This document shows, piece after piece, positions 46,563 to 56,428 of a stretch of 64,000 nucleotides of DNA. This DNA comes from Clostridium simiarum (lineage in GTDB: Bacteria > Bacillota > Clostridia > Clostridiales > Clostridiaceae), in the NCBI RefSeq assembly GCF_018919175.1, contig NZ_JAHLQL010000003.1:124001-188000 (forward strand), written 5' to 3'. Position 1 is the first letter of the stretch. Every line of letters begins with the position of its first letter. The position numbers and the translations under genes were made by a program. The notes beneath the pieces are model-generated. The model was not told where the DNA came from, ran no database searches, and saw only the letters and a list, made by a program, of their open reading frames with translations.

Positions 46563-47384
46563 TTATAAAATATCTGGAATATTTATTCCATAAAATATCT
46601 CTGTCATTTCTCTATCTAATTTAGATATAATATGATTTCTTTCTTCCTCTGTTAAATCCTGTTCTTGTATCTCAAATAAATAGTTATCAAGTATTATATC
46701 CTTTACCTTCATCTTCGTATGAAATATATTAGATTGATATATATTCATATCTATTAAATTATACATCTTAAGGGTATCCTTTGATATATAATTTTGGACA
46801 GAATTAATTTTGTGATCTATAAAGTGTTTCGTACCATCTACATCTCTTGTAAAACCTCTTACTCTATAATCCATAGTTATAATATCCGAATCAAAACTAT
46901 CTATTAAAAAATCTAGGGCTTTAAGTGGTGATATTTCTCCACAGGTAGATACATCTATATCTACCCTAAAGGTACTAATATCATTCTGTGGATGACTCTC
47001 AGGATAGGTATGAACTGTTACATGGCTTTTATCTAAGTGTCCTACTATATTATCTCTTATAGGAGTTAATATCCCTCTATTGCAGGAAGGATCTATTACA
47101 TATAAAGGCACCTCTTCTTCAGAAATAAGCAAAGTAACACTAGCTCCTTGAGGATCATAATCCTGTTTAGCAATATTTAACACATTAGCACCTATTGTAC
47201 TGGTAACCTCTTTTAGTATATTAGTAAGTCTCTCCGAATTATATTGCTCATCAATATACTCTATATACCTTTTTCTATCTTCTTCTGTCTTTGTATAACA
47301 GATGTCATAAATGTTAAAACTTAAAGATTTTGTTAAATTGTTAAATCCATATAACTTTAGCTTGTTTTTATTAACATCTTTCAA
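46563..47384 (-). CDS. speD: S-adenosylmethionine decarboxylase proenzyme (long bacterial type)
   Basis: 273 residues from a TTG at 47384, six bases after GAGGAG; the frame extends further without a better start. E. coli-type Spe[23 protein letters not shown] at the N-terminus and the self-cleavage site [16 protein letters not shown], where the Ser after Lys becomes the pyruvoyl group, with Cys in [12 protein letters not shown]. It makes decarboxylated SAM, the aminopropyl donor for spermidine. SpeE is encoded just across a phosphatase gene on the other strand. Confidence 0.92.
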   Translation of the reverse strand: MKDVNKNKLKLYGFNNLTKSLSFNIYDICYTKTEEDRKRYIEYIDEQYNSERLTNILKEVTSTIGANVLNIAKQDYDPQGASVTLLISEEEVPLYVIDPSCNRGILTPIRDNIVGHLDKSHVTVHTYPESHPQNDISTFRVDIDVSTCGEISPLKALDFLIDSFDSDIITMDYRVRGFTRDVDGTKHFIDHKINSVQNYISKDTLKMYNLIDMNIYQSNIFHTKMKVKDIILDNYLFEIQEQDLTEEERNHIISKLDREMTEIFYGINIPDIL

Positions 47385-47560
47385 TTCATACTCCTCATTT
47401 CTAATGCTTATTTCCCTAGAAATAAAACACAGATGCCTCACTTAATTAGCTATTATCTAGGTTAGTAAACCATACTTATCTATTATACAAAATAGTTGTA
47501 AAAAATTAAATACATTGAATTTATCATTTCAGTAAAATTCAGGTAACCCAGCAAAAATGG

Positions 47561-48100
47561 TTATTTTTCAAATAGATAAAGTACTCCGTTTTCTGCTCTA
47601 AAAAACTTTTCTCCTTTAAACCCTCTTCTTTTGAGCTCATTTTTTACACAATACATAAGAGCCGCATGACTCACTATAAGTATATTATCCTCATCTTTAC
47701 TTTCTTTTATAATATCATCTAAAACTTTTTCTATTCTATCCTTAGTCTGCCTACTTCCTTCAGGTTGAGATGGATGATTTACAAGCCAAGATAGTCTTCC
47801 TATTATATCCCATAAATAATAATGTATAGGGACTTTAGTATTAAATCTAGAAACTACTTGAATTTCTCTAAGCTTATCTGTGACTTTTATTTCACCCTTA
47901 TAAATACTTTTAGCAGTAAACATAGCCCTTGAAAGATCACTACAGTAGCATTTATCCCATTTTATATTTTTTAAATCCACATCCTTTGGAAATACATCTG
48001 AAACATTATATCTTTCAGCAAATTCATCATATTCTGCTGAATTCATATATCTTTTATGCTGAATATTTACCTTAAAATGCCTTACTAATCCTATCTTCAA
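47561..48100 (-). CDS. Histidine phosphatase family protein
   Basis: 179 residues from a TTG at 48100, six bases after AGGGGTG. Phosphoglycerate-mutase-like fold with the catalytic VRHFKV (about 6-11, atypical RHF in place of RHG), CYCSDLSRAMFTAKSI and VSHAALM (second His, about 145). It may remove phosphate from a sugar, nucleotide or protein; nothing in the sequence says which. Located between speD and the divergent speE, 176 bases upstream of speD. Confidence 0.85.
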   Translation of the reverse strand: MKIGLVRHFKVNIQHKRYMNSAEYDEFAERYNVSDVFPKDVDLKNIKWDKCYCSDLSRAMFTAKSIYKGEIKVTDKLREIQVVSRFNTKVPIHYYLWDIIGRLSWLVNHPSQPEGSRQTKDRIEKVLDDIIKESKDEDNILIVSHAALMYCVKNELKRRGFKGEKFFRAENGVLYLFEK

Positions 48101-48179
48101 ATTTATCACCCCTAAAATTTGTAATAAAAATAAATCTATGTTATCATTCAGTTTAATGCTTTAAATGAGGAGGAGTTTT

Positions 48180-49037
48180 ATGTATAAAAACTGCGATTTC
48201 ATACAAAATATAAACGACGAACTTTGGCTTACAGAAAAAGAAGGAGAAAATTTAACACTATCTTATAGATTAAAAGAAATAATCTATGAAGAAAATTCAC
48301 CTATTCAGCACATATTAATAGTGGATTCCTATGACTTTGGAAGAATGCTTGTATTAGATGGCATAGTGCAAACCACAGAAAAAGATGGTTTTGTTTATAA
48401 TGAAATGATATGTCACATTCCTCTAAGTCTTCATCCTAATGCAAAAAATGTACTTATAATAGGTGGTGGTGATTGCGGTGTATTAAAAGAGCTATCTAAA
48501 TATCCATCCCTTAACGAAATACATATGGTAGAGATAGACAAGTCCGTAGTTGAAGCCTCTTTAAAATATCTTAAAGGAGTATCTGGTGGTAAAATAGATA
48601 AAAAAGTCACCTTGTTTTTTGAAGATGGTATTAAATTTATCCAAGATAAAAAGGGCTATTATGATGTAATTATAATCGACTCTTCTGATCCATTAGGACA
48701 AGCGGAAGCCTTATTTGAAAAAGACTTTTATAAATCAGTTTATGAGGCACTTAAACCTGATGGAATAATGAGCTGTCAAAGTGAATCTCCAATATATTAT
48801 AGTGATGTACTAAAAAACAGCTACGATTCAATTAAAGAACTATTTCCATTAGTAAAGTTATATAGTGCTACAATCCCTACTTATCCTGGTTCCTTTTGGA
48901 CCTTTACAATTGGCTCTAAGAAATATAATACCGTTGCTAGGGATGACTTTAGCCTGGACACTAAATATGTAAATAAAAACATAATAAATACCTGTTTTAA
49001 TAATGCTGAATTTATAGAAAATCTTATTAATTCATAA
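48180..49037 (+). CDS. speE: Spermidine synthase (polyamine aminopropyltransferase)
   Basis: 285 residues from the ATG at 48180, after GAGGAGGAG; the ATG at 48165 overlaps this site. Landmarks: LWLTEKEGENLTLSYRLKEIIYEE, DGIVQTTEKDGFVYNEMICHIPL, VLIIGGGDCGVLKEL (SAM fold), MVEIDKSVV and DVIIIDSSDPLG (catalytic Asp). It transfers the aminopropyl group of decarboxylated SAM to putrescine. It is divergent from the phosphatase and speD genes, so the three share a 79-base promoter region. Confidence 0.94.
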   Translation: MYKNCDFIQNINDELWLTEKEGENLTLSYRLKEIIYEENSPIQHILIVDSYDFGRMLVLDGIVQTTEKDGFVYNEMICHIPLSLHPNAKNVLIIGGGDCGVLKELSKYPSLNEIHMVEIDKSVVEASLKYLKGVSGGKIDKKVTLFFEDGIKFIQDKKGYYDVIIIDSSDPLGQAEALFEKDFYKSVYEALKPDGIMSCQSESPIYYSDVLKNSYDSIKELFPLVKLYSATIPTYPGSFWTFTIGSKKYNTVARDDFSLDTKYVNKNIINTCFNNAEFIENLINS

Positions 49038-49064
49038 TTGGGGATCTAAACTGGCTCCCCAATT
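49036..49064. terminator. Bidirectional terminator after speE
   Basis: A 9-bp stem AATTGGGGA / TCCCCAATT (49036-49044, 49056-49064). It overlaps the speE stop and ends three bases before the stop of the convergent gene. Confidence 0.75.
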
Positions 49065-49067
49065 TGT

Positions 49068-49511
49068 TTATCTTTGATATAGCATTTCTATATGAGGTAT
49101 ATTATCCTCTAAGTATTCCTCTGAAACCTCTTTAAACCCAACAGATTCATATAATCCCTTTGCGTAAACTTGTGCTGATAACCTTATAGAGCTCTCCCTT
49201 AAATCTTTTTCAACAAATTCTATGGCTTTTTTCATCATTTTTTCAGCTAACCCTTTTCTTCTATGATTTTTGTTAACTACCACTCTACCTATAGAAATTT
49301 CTCCATAAGATATTCCCTTATCTAAAATCCTAGAATATGCTAAGATTTCATCTTTCTCTTTATAATAAAGATGATAAGCAAACTTATCCTTACCATCACA
49401 ATCTTCATATATACAATTTTGTTCTACAACAAAAATTTCACTTCTTAATGCTAAAATATCATATAACTCCTCTAGAGAGAGCTCATGAAACTTTTTTATA
49501 AACAGATTCAT
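49068..49511 (-). CDS. ElaA-type GNAT N-acetyltransferase
   Basis: 147 residues. It matches the ElaA group: LYDILALRSEIFVVEQNCIYEDCDGKD, SYGEISIGRVVVNKNHRRKGLAEKMMKKAIE (acetyl-CoA loop RRKGLA), and AQVYAKGLYESVGFKEVSEEYLEDNIPHIEM. The substrate of ElaA is not known. Single gene; the ATG follows AGTAGGTGA. Confidence 0.9.
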   Translation of the reverse strand: MNLFIKKFHELSLEELYDILALRSEIFVVEQNCIYEDCDGKDKFAYHLYYKEKDEILAYSRILDKGISYGEISIGRVVVNKNHRRKGLAEKMMKKAIEFVEKDLRESSIRLSAQVYAKGLYESVGFKEVSEEYLEDNIPHIEMLYQR

Positions 49512-49657
49512 AATATCACCTACTATTCTTAATTTATTACTACTTTTAATTCCATATGTTTATATAATATTGCTTATACTGAACAATATAAAGTTAATTA
49601 TATCATATAATTCGTATTAAGATTTAACATAAATTTTTTACATAATATAATAAATAT

Positions 49658-50602
49658 TTATACCATTAAAGCCACTATAAGCGAAAGTATTTGAACTACA
49701 TTTATGATAACAAAGTTTTTAACTGCTACAATAAAAGTATCTTTTTTAGTCTGTTTCTTAAAGAATATCTTTAAATTTTTATTCACTGGTATTATGGTTA
49801 ATAGCGTTATCAATGAAGTTATAGGAAGTATCCCAAGTGTTATAGCTATAATTATTCCTAAGTAAGCTATATAGTATAGAATTTTAAATAATTTTAAAGC
49901 ATTTTTCTTTCCTATATATATTGGTAGGGTATATCTTCTATTTTCTATATCATCTTCCATATCACAAGTATTGTTTGCTAGCATAATATTGGCAATTCCA
50001 TTCATTGTAGGTATAGAAAATATAAATATGAATATTAGCTCTTTTACATTCATTGTTAAACTCAAAATATTATTACTATAAGCAAATGAAAATAAATCTG
50101 AATCCCATACATGAATATACATAGCTAAAAACGGTATTATGACCCCCATAAAAAACCCTGAAAATATTTCTCCTAACGGCATCCTTGATATAGGAATGGG
50201 TCCAAAGGAATAAATAACGCCAGTAAAAAAAGAAGCTATTCCTATAAATAAAACTACATAGTTTGTATTTAAAAATAATAGAAAACCAAGTGTAATAGCT
50301 ATTGTAACTAAAGTCACTATTATAGCTACCACCGTATTTTCTGAAAGCCCATCCTTTACTATAGCATTATGAACTTCATAATTGTACCCTTTAGTCTTTT
50401 GAGCTTTTTTAAAATCAAAATAATTATTTATAGCCGTAGTAGCCATATCAAAACATAATAGGGATATTAGCATAAATATAAAATTTTTTACATTAAATCT
50501 GTTAAATCTATGTAAGGCATATAAAGAACCTAAAGTGAAAGGAATCATACTGGCTACTTTAGTTTGAATTTCTACTAATTTTAAAAAACTTGAAATGGAC
50601 AA
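49658..50602 (-). CDS. UbiA family prenyltransferase (MenA-like)
   Basis: 314 residues with eight or nine membrane helices. The first aspartate-rich site reads NNYFDFKKA (about 61) and the second DMEDDIENRR (about 215), which bind the prenyl diphosphate. Similarity is to 1,4-dihydroxy-2-naphthoate polyprenyltransferases, but no other menaquinone genes are present and most clostridia lack quinones, so another aromatic or lipid acceptor is possible. The TTG start follows GGGGGAGA. Confidence 0.85.
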   Translation of the reverse strand: MSISSFLKLVEIQTKVASMIPFTLGSLYALHRFNRFNVKNFIFMLISLLCFDMATTAINNYFDFKKAQKTKGYNYEVHNAIVKDGLSENTVVAIIVTLVTIAITLGFLLFLNTNYVVLFIGIASFFTGVIYSFGPIPISRMPLGEIFSGFFMGVIIPFLAMYIHVWDSDLFSFAYSNNILSLTMNVKELIFIFIFSIPTMNGIANIMLANNTCDMEDDIENRRYTLPIYIGKKNALKLFKILYYIAYLGIIIAITLGILPITSLITLLTIIPVNKNLKIFFKKQTKKDTFIVAVKNFVIINVVQILSLIVALMV

Positions 50603-50708
50603 ATTATCTCCCCCTAATGCTACTTAATCATCTGTTTTTTCTCATTACAATCTCCCTATTTTTTTGTTATAAATACCCACTTATATCTAACAACCACTAT
50701 TTATATTT

Positions 50709-51491
50709 TTATACACATTTTTTGTTTTTTATTATATACTTATCCACACACTCCTCAACAGAATCAACCAAATAACTTGCATGAACCTTAAGGTTTTTTT
50801 CTACGTTATGAAAAGTAAAAGATTTTCCTGCCACCTTAAACATTGATATATCATTCCAAGAGTCTCCTATAGCATAAACCTCTTTTTTATCTACTCCAAG
50901 AGTTTCTTTTACATGATTTACACCCTCACCTTTAGAACAGCCTACAGGAACCACATCTATGAAATTAGTGTTTCTATAGGCTACCACATACTTACCATAC
51001 TTTTTATTTATATCATCACAAGCCTTTTCTATGTCATTAATATCTAAATCTCCACCATATATAGATATCAACGATAACTTTTTATCTTTAAGCTCCTCTA
51101 AATGAGCTTCAGTTACTTTTTGAACACTTTTAAGGATTTCTCCAGCTCCATGCACTACAAAAGTATCAAATCCTGTTTCAATGGATATTTCCCAAGGAAA
51201 TTTTTTAAAACTTTCCACTATTTGTTTTATAATCTCATAGGGAATAGTCTTATGATCAATAACATTTCCCTCCCCATCCATTATTAGTGCTCCATTTAAC
51301 AAAACAAAATAATCTATTTCTATATTATAATCTTTTTTTAAAAACACCGCTCCATTATAAGGTCTTCCTGTGGCTACAGTCACAAAATATTTCTTATCTT
51401 TTAGTCTTTTTAATGCATTATAATTGCCTTCAGTCATTTTATTATTATGTACTAAAGTACCATCTAAATCTGTTACAAACAATTTCCTCAT
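50709..51491 (-). CDS. HAD superfamily phosphatase, Cof type
   Basis: 260 residues. Motif I FVTDLDGTLVHNN (residues 4-16, nucleophile and acid Asp), motif II VATGRPYNGA (Thr/Ser site), motif III/IV KGEGVNHVKE...VYAIGDSWNDISMF. A C2-type cap lies between. Cof-type HADs dephosphorylate sugar phosphates, nucleotides or cofactors; the substrate here is unknown. CTAGGAGG precedes the ATG. Confidence 0.9.
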   Translation of the reverse strand: MRKLFVTDLDGTLVHNNKMTEGNYNALKRLKDKKYFVTVATGRPYNGAVFLKKDYNIEIDYFVLLNGALIMDGEGNVIDHKTIPYEIIKQIVESFKKFPWEISIETGFDTFVVHGAGEILKSVQKVTEAHLEELKDKKLSLISIYGGDLDINDIEKACDDINKKYGKYVVAYRNTNFIDVVPVGCSKGEGVNHVKETLGVDKKEVYAIGDSWNDISMFKVAGKSFTFHNVEKNLKVHASYLVDSVEECVDKYIIKNKKCV

Positions 51492-51526
51492 ATTTAAACC
51501 TCCTAGAAACTTTAATGAAAAATAAA

Positions 51527-51551
51527 TAGAGATGAGTGTTTACCCATCTCC
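51527..51551 (-). terminator. Terminator of the C_GCAxxG-gltS operon
   Basis: A short stem GAGATG / CATCTC (51529-51534, 51545-51550), extended by G-T pairs, followed on the minus strand by TATTTATTTTT. Confidence 0.6.
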
Positions 51552-51604
51552 ATTTTATCATAAATTTTATAGCTTTTTTGCTTAACATATGTAAAATATA
51601 ATAC

Positions 51605-52729
51605 CTATAAGAATAGCTTTATAATTGAACTATTAAATATATTTATAAGCCATGCTCCCACTGGTGGAACTATAAATAATACTAATGGTAGAGCTCCTTC
51701 ATTTTCTGTCATACATTGTATGTTACTCATTGTACTAGCTGGCATACCAAAACTGAAACCTACTAACCCACTAGCCACATAAGAAGCTAAAGGATTCTTT
51801 TTGTAAAGCTTAAAAACTACATAGTAGCTTAAAGCCACAAGCCAAGCTAATTGTATTATCATAACAAGTAAATTATAAGGACTAATCTTTAATATCATAG
51901 TGATATCAAACATAGAGAATACAGTTATAAGTAACATTGAAAGAGAATAGTTCCCTAGTAAATTTATATTAGGTGCTTTAACCTCATATACCTTTGTAGA
52001 GTCAAAAGTCCATCTTAAAATTAATCCTAACATAAATCCTCCACCTGCTGGATTTATGTATTTTCCTAATCCAAACTGATTTGGCAGTAAAGCCACTGAT
52101 ACACCGCCTACAAATATTAATGCATGTTGTAAAAACTCCATTGGATTAAAAGTAGGTGCAGGTATCCTCAAGTTTCCGGATAAGTCCACTTTAGTCTTTA
52201 ACTTTTTAAACAGTAAACTACCAGCTATAGTTCCTACATACAAAGTTAATATAGAAAAAGAAGTAAGAGATTGAACTGCTTCCTTTCCTCCCTTTGCAAA
52301 TTCAGGAACAATTCCAGCTAAGGTATGATCTCCCATAAGTCCTAAAGACCCTGATATAACTATATCATAAGCAGATTTACCAAAAATTTTGCCAATACCA
52401 AAGCTTACTATATTTTGCATTAATGCTACACATATAGCTGTGATTAAAAATAATAATTGTAGCTTTATATTTTTCTTAAAAGTATTAAAATCTATTCTAA
52501 GTCCTATAGATAGAAAAAATCCTGCCACAAATATAGGTAAAGCTGAAAAATTAAGTTTTATAGTGATGAAGTTTTTTACAATAGCTAGAACTATAGTGAA
52601 CAGCAAGCCCCCTATAAGAGGTGCTGGAATATAGTTATCTACTAAAAACTTAACTTTTTTCTTAATTGTATAACCTATAATCAAAAAAGCTATAAGTAAT
52701 GCTAGAGTTTGAATAACGCTTAACTCCAT
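51605..52729 (-). CDS. Sodium/glutamate symporter family protein (GltS-like)
   Basis: 374 residues, about ten membrane helices. It matches the ESS/GltS family: NYIPAPLIGGLLFTI at the first reentrant region, GSLGLMGDHTLAGIVPEF (the GDHxLAG pattern) and GFSFGMPASTMSNIQCMTE near the C-terminus. It probably imports glutamate with sodium, but a related acid is possible. It starts 14 bases after the C_GCAxxG protein gene, so the two are co-transcribed. Confidence 0.85.
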   Translation of the reverse strand: MELSVIQTLALLIAFLIIGYTIKKKVKFLVDNYIPAPLIGGLLFTIVLAIVKNFITIKLNFSALPIFVAGFFLSIGLRIDFNTFKKNIKLQLLFLITAICVALMQNIVSFGIGKIFGKSAYDIVISGSLGLMGDHTLAGIVPEFAKGGKEAVQSLTSFSILTLYVGTIAGSLLFKKLKTKVDLSGNLRIPAPTFNPMEFLQHALIFVGGVSVALLPNQFGLGKYINPAGGGFMLGLILRWTFDSTKVYEVKAPNINLLGNYSLSMLLITVFSMFDITMILKISPYNLLVMIIQLAWLVALSYYVVFKLYKKNPLASYVASGLVGFSFGMPASTMSNIQCMTENEGALPLVLFIVPPVGAWLINIFNSSIIKLFL

Positions 52730-52743
52730 ACCTACACTCCGCC

Positions 52744-53196
52744 CTATTTATTTATTACTTTTTCATCATATAACTTTTCTGCTATATAAGCTGCTACTTC
52801 TCCAGTAATTTTTATGCAGTGAGCCTTTCTTTCTGGAGATGCAAATTCAAAGTTTCTTGTCATAACTCTACAGCAAGTACTTTTATATATACCTTTTATA
52901 TGATCATGTAAATCAGCTGACATAGGGAACATCTTCTCTTGCATAGCTTGTCCATGTTCTCTTCCATAAACCATACCTAAAGCCATTACTCCTCCACTTA
53001 TAGCTCCACAGACACAACCAGATTTACCTATACCTACTGGAAACCCTGAAGCTAACTTTGTAACGTTTTCATCGAAAGGTTTGTCTAAAACATCATTAAT
53101 TGTTTTAACTACTGCTTCAGAACAAAAGAACTCTCCTCTTTCAAAATATCCTTCTGCAATGCTTCTAACTTCATCTACAAATTGTTTTTTATCCAT
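52744..53196 (-). CDS. C_GCAxxG_C_C family protein
   Basis: 150 residues. The family's conserved cysteines are visible: FFCSEAV (about 24), GKSGCVCGAISGGVMALG (about 60), STCCRVMT (about 107) and HC near residue 122. These probably bind a metal or iron-sulphur cluster; the family is often found in redox operons and annotated as a putative redox-active protein. It has no signal peptide. Co-transcription with the GltS-like carrier is likely. TAGGAGGT precedes the ATG. Confidence 0.88.
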   Translation of the reverse strand: MDKKQFVDEVRSIAEGYFERGEFFCSEAVVKTINDVLDKPFDENVTKLASGFPVGIGKSGCVCGAISGGVMALGMVYGREHGQAMQEKMFPMSADLHDHIKGIYKSTCCRVMTRNFEFASPERKAHCIKITGEVAAYIAEKLYDEKVINK

Positions 53197-53220
53197 CTTA
53201 AATACCTCCTAAAAACTTTT

Positions 53221-53400
53221 TCCCTCCTTAATGTATCATTAAAATGTAAATGATGTCCAATCGCTAATATGAATAGTTAAGTGTGATTCCATAGGTTCAA
53301 TCAATGGCTACAAATAGTTAAATGTAATTCTATAGATTTAATCAATACTTAATTTTTTCCATAACTTCTCTTCCAATACTTCTATTTACTCCTATGTGGT
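53221..53400 (-). repeat. Degenerate 41-bp direct repeat in a gene-free stretch
   Basis: The 312-base gap 53197-53508 has no recognisable gene. Around 53272 and 53313 the pattern AATAGTTAA-TGT-ATTC-ATAG-TT-AATCAAT occurs twice with a 41-base period and several changes. It may be a remnant of a longer tandem array or a chance AT-rich duplication. No terminator for the APC gene is clear here. Confidence 0.4.
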
Positions 53401-53508
53401 AGTGGTTAGAAATAATTTTATTGAATAAGTCTATACTTATTTAGTTACGTGAAACCCTAAAAAAATTTCACTTAAAGCTATAAATTCTTACTTTAAATTA
53501 GTATTTTA

Positions 53509-54822
53509 CTAAGATTTTTTCTTAAGATAATAGTATACTGGAAGTCCTAGTAAAGTAACACCTGTTCCATATATAGCATAGGAAGTGTTTGTTATCAACG
53601 TGCTTATTATTATATAAGTACTCCCTAGTATACCTAATAATGGTATTACAGGATATAGTGGAACTACATAAGGTCTTTCTATATCTTTAAATTTCTTTCT
53701 TAATATAAATATCCCTGCCACCGTCATAGTAAAGAATATCCATAGCACAAACATAACTAAATCTGTTAGCATATCAAAGGATCCAGATAGAACGTATAAA
53801 CAAGCTAAGAATATTTCAAATACAAAAGCATTAGCAGGTGTTCCAAACTTATCACTTATATTGCCGAAAAAATCGCTAAAAGGAAGTAATTTTTCCTTAG
53901 CCATGGCAAAAGGAACTCTAGATCCTGTCATCATGTATCCATTTAAGGCGCCAAATATAGATATTAAAATACCAGCTGAAACAAATTTAGCTCCAAATCC
54001 ACCAAATAACACCACAGCTGCATCAGAAGCAGGTTTATTAGAAGCAATTATAGCTTCAACAGGTACTATTTTTACAAGAGCTATATTTATAAAAACGTAT
54101 ACTACTATAGTTATAGATAATCCTAATATTATAGATTTTGGCAAGTCCTTTTTAGGGTTTTTAAGCTCTCCTGCCATATTTCCAACACTTACCCAGCCAT
54201 CATAAGCCCATAAGGTTCCTAAAATAGCAGCTCCAAAACCTGTAGCAGTAGTAGCACCAGCCCCTTTTAGTATAACACCTTGTGCAGTCCCCTTCGCAAA
54301 ACCTGCTATTATAATTATAAGTATGGGCAATAATTTTGCTACAGTTACAACACTTTGAATTTTACTTCCTAATTTAGTAGATATTACGTTAATAATAGTT
54401 AAAAATAATAAGAATCCTATAGCTACTATCTTTTGCTGAGCATTAGTAAGAGGTACAAATGCAGTAACTTGAGTAGCTAAAACAATAGCCAATGCAGCTA
54501 TTGACCCAGGAACATACACTAAAGTTTGAACCCATCCAAACAAGAAAGCCCATTTTTCCCCATAAAGCTTTTTAAGATAGATAAATACCCCTCCTGTTTT
54601 TGGTATAGCGGCTGCAATTTCAGCTACAGTAAGACCTGATGCCATGGCTATTATTCCCCCTGCGGCCCAGGCTAGTATTCCTAGCAGTGGTGAACCTGCA
54701 TTTCTAAATACAATAGAAGGTTTGAAAAATATTCCTGATCCTATTACCATTCCTATTACTATGGTCATTGCATCAAATAATCCTAGTTCTTTTTTTAAAA
54801 TCTTGTTATTAGACTCTTCCAT
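53509..54822 (-). CDS. APC family amino acid permease
   Basis: 437 residues, twelve membrane helices. The first helix has the substrate-backbone motif IVIGMVIGSGIFFKP, followed by GSPLLGILAWAAGGIIAMASGLTVAEIAAAIPKTGGVFIYL and LWAYDGWVSVGNMAGELKNPKKDLP, close to the LAT-like exchangers such as SteT. It should move neutral amino acids; the exact substrate is not readable. AAAGAAAGG precedes the ATG. Confidence 0.9.
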   Translation of the reverse strand: MEESNNKILKKELGLFDAMTIVIGMVIGSGIFFKPSIVFRNAGSPLLGILAWAAGGIIAMASGLTVAEIAAAIPKTGGVFIYLKKLYGEKWAFLFGWVQTLVYVPGSIAALAIVLATQVTAFVPLTNAQQKIVAIGFLLFLTIINVISTKLGSKIQSVVTVAKLLPILIIIIAGFAKGTAQGVILKGAGATTATGFGAAILGTLWAYDGWVSVGNMAGELKNPKKDLPKSIILGLSITIVVYVFINIALVKIVPVEAIIASNKPASDAAVVLFGGFGAKFVSAGILISIFGALNGYMMTGSRVPFAMAKEKLLPFSDFFGNISDKFGTPANAFVFEIFLACLYVLSGSFDMLTDLVMFVLWIFFTMTVAGIFILRKKFKDIERPYVVPLYPVIPLLGILGSTYIIISTLITNTSYAIYGTGVTLLGLPVYYYLKKKS

Positions 54823-54992
54823 AAAAATTATTCCTTTCTTTAATAGATATAATCTCTAAATACTCCTTCTAATTTACTATTTCCCCCCTTTAAATACTGT
54901 ATACCTTCATTTTTAAAAATTATCTTCGGTATACCTTTAGTAGCTATATATATTCGACAGATTGTTACACTTTCCTCTCTCATGCTTTATTT

Positions 54993-55035
54993 AATTACAA
55001 AATACCCGATTTATCAAATCGGGTATTTTGTAATT
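54993..55035. terminator. Strong terminator of the cystine transporter gene
   Basis: A perfect 20-bp stem (54993-55012, 55016-55035) with a three-base loop. Both flanks are A/T rich; on the minus strand the stem ends in AATT after the GC-rich part, 11 bases past the stop codon. Confidence 0.85.
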
Positions 55036-55045
55036 AACTTTATTT

Positions 55046-56428
55046 TTATTTTGCTAATTCTTCTTTTCCATTATATATATCCATGTCTATCTCTTTCATC
55101 ATTTTACTAGAAACCACTCCCGCCAATATAGATCCACTTACATTAAGAGCGGTTCTTCCCATATCTATTAAAGGTTCTATGGCTATTAATAAACCAACTA
55201 ACCCTACAGGAAGTCCCATGGCAGATAAAACTGTTAAGGCTGCAAAGGTAGCTCCACCACCTACACCAGCTATTCCAAAGGATCCCAAAGCTGTAACTAT
55301 TATAAGCTTAACTAAAAAGGCAGGGGCTAGAGGATTTATTCCTAAAGTAGGGGCAATCATTACTGCTAGCATTGCAGGATATATCCCTGCGCATCCATTC
55401 TGACCTATGCTTGTTCCTAATGAAGCTGAAAGATTGGCAAAACCCTCTGGTACTCCTAGCTTATCCACTTGAGTTTCTACATTTAAAGGGATAGCTCCAG
55501 CACTTGTTCTTGATGTAAAGGCAAAGGTGAGGACAGAAGAAGCCTTCTTAATATAGGTAATTGGATTTAATCCAAAGATTCCAAGTATTATTAAATGTAT
55601 TATAAACATTATGATTAGAGCAACATAAGAAGCCAAAACAAAGTTTAATAATCTTAATATTTCACTAAAATTACTTGTAGATACCATTTTTGTCATTAAA
55701 GCCAATACCCCATAAGGAGTAAGTCTTAATATTAATGTGACCATTCGCATCACTACATCATGAAGGGAATTTAAAAATTTGGTAAAAACCTCTGCTGACT
55801 CAGGCTTCTTTTTCTTTATTCCTATAGTTCCTATTCCAACAAAAGCTGCAAAGAAAACTACAGATAAAGTAGCTGAAGTACCTTGTCCTGTCATTGCGTA
55901 AAAAGGATTAGTAGGTATTATTTCTATAATCTGATCTTGAACAGGTTTTGCCTGAAAATCTTTTAAGTTAGCTTCAAGTTTTTCACTAGCCTTAGCTTCG
56001 CTTTCTCCAGATTGTAATCCCTCTGAAGTCAATTTAAAGGCACTAGCAGTTCCAGCTCCCACCGCAGCAGAAATTCCTGCTGTTATAACTAGAATAGCTA
56101 TTATTGTTCCTGCCATCTTACCTAAATTCTTTGAATTTTGATTAATAATTGCTGTTGTAATAGAAACAAATATTAGTGGTATAACTATCATCTTTAAAAG
56201 TCTTACATAGCCAGTACCTATGATAGCAAACCAGGTATTAGACTGCTGCACAATTGGGGATTGTACCCCATACATAAGTTGCATTATAGCACCATAAGCT
56301 ATTCCTATTCCTAAAGCTATAAATACTCTAACGGAAAACGAATAGTGTTTCTTTTGCATAAAATAAAGTATATAAACAAAAATAAGCATTATAATTACGT
56401 TTATTATTACAGAAATAGTTGTATTCAT
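55046..56428 (-). CDS. L-cystine/dicarboxylate-type symporter (TcyP-like, DAACS family)
   Basis: 460 residues. Glutamate-transporter fold: VRLLKMIVIPLIFVSITTAI (TM3), TSRTSAGAIPLNVETQVDKLGVPEGFANLSASLGTSIGQNGCAGIYPAML (the reentrant hairpin and NG(C/T) motif of the TcyP subgroup) and EPLIDMGRTALNVSGSILAG. The N-terminal LIFVYILYFMQKKHYSFSVRVFIALGIGI is also TcyP-like. It probably takes up cystine with sodium or protons. GGAGGGAG precedes the ATG. Confidence 0.88.
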   Translation of the reverse strand: MNTTISVIINVIIMLIFVYILYFMQKKHYSFSVRVFIALGIGIAYGAIMQLMYGVQSPIVQQSNTWFAIIGTGYVRLLKMIVIPLIFVSITTAIINQNSKNLGKMAGTIIAILVITAGISAAVGAGTASAFKLTSEGLQSGESEAKASEKLEANLKDFQAKPVQDQIIEIIPTNPFYAMTGQGTSATLSVVFFAAFVGIGTIGIKKKKPESAEVFTKFLNSLHDVVMRMVTLILRLTPYGVLALMTKMVSTSNFSEILRLLNFVLASYVALIIMFIIHLIILGIFGLNPITYIKKASSVLTFAFTSRTSAGAIPLNVETQVDKLGVPEGFANLSASLGTSIGQNGCAGIYPAMLAVMIAPTLGINPLAPAFLVKLIIVTALGSFGIAGVGGGATFAALTVLSAMGLPVGLVGLLIAIEPLIDMGRTALNVSGSILAGVVSSKMMKEIDMDIYNGKEELAK

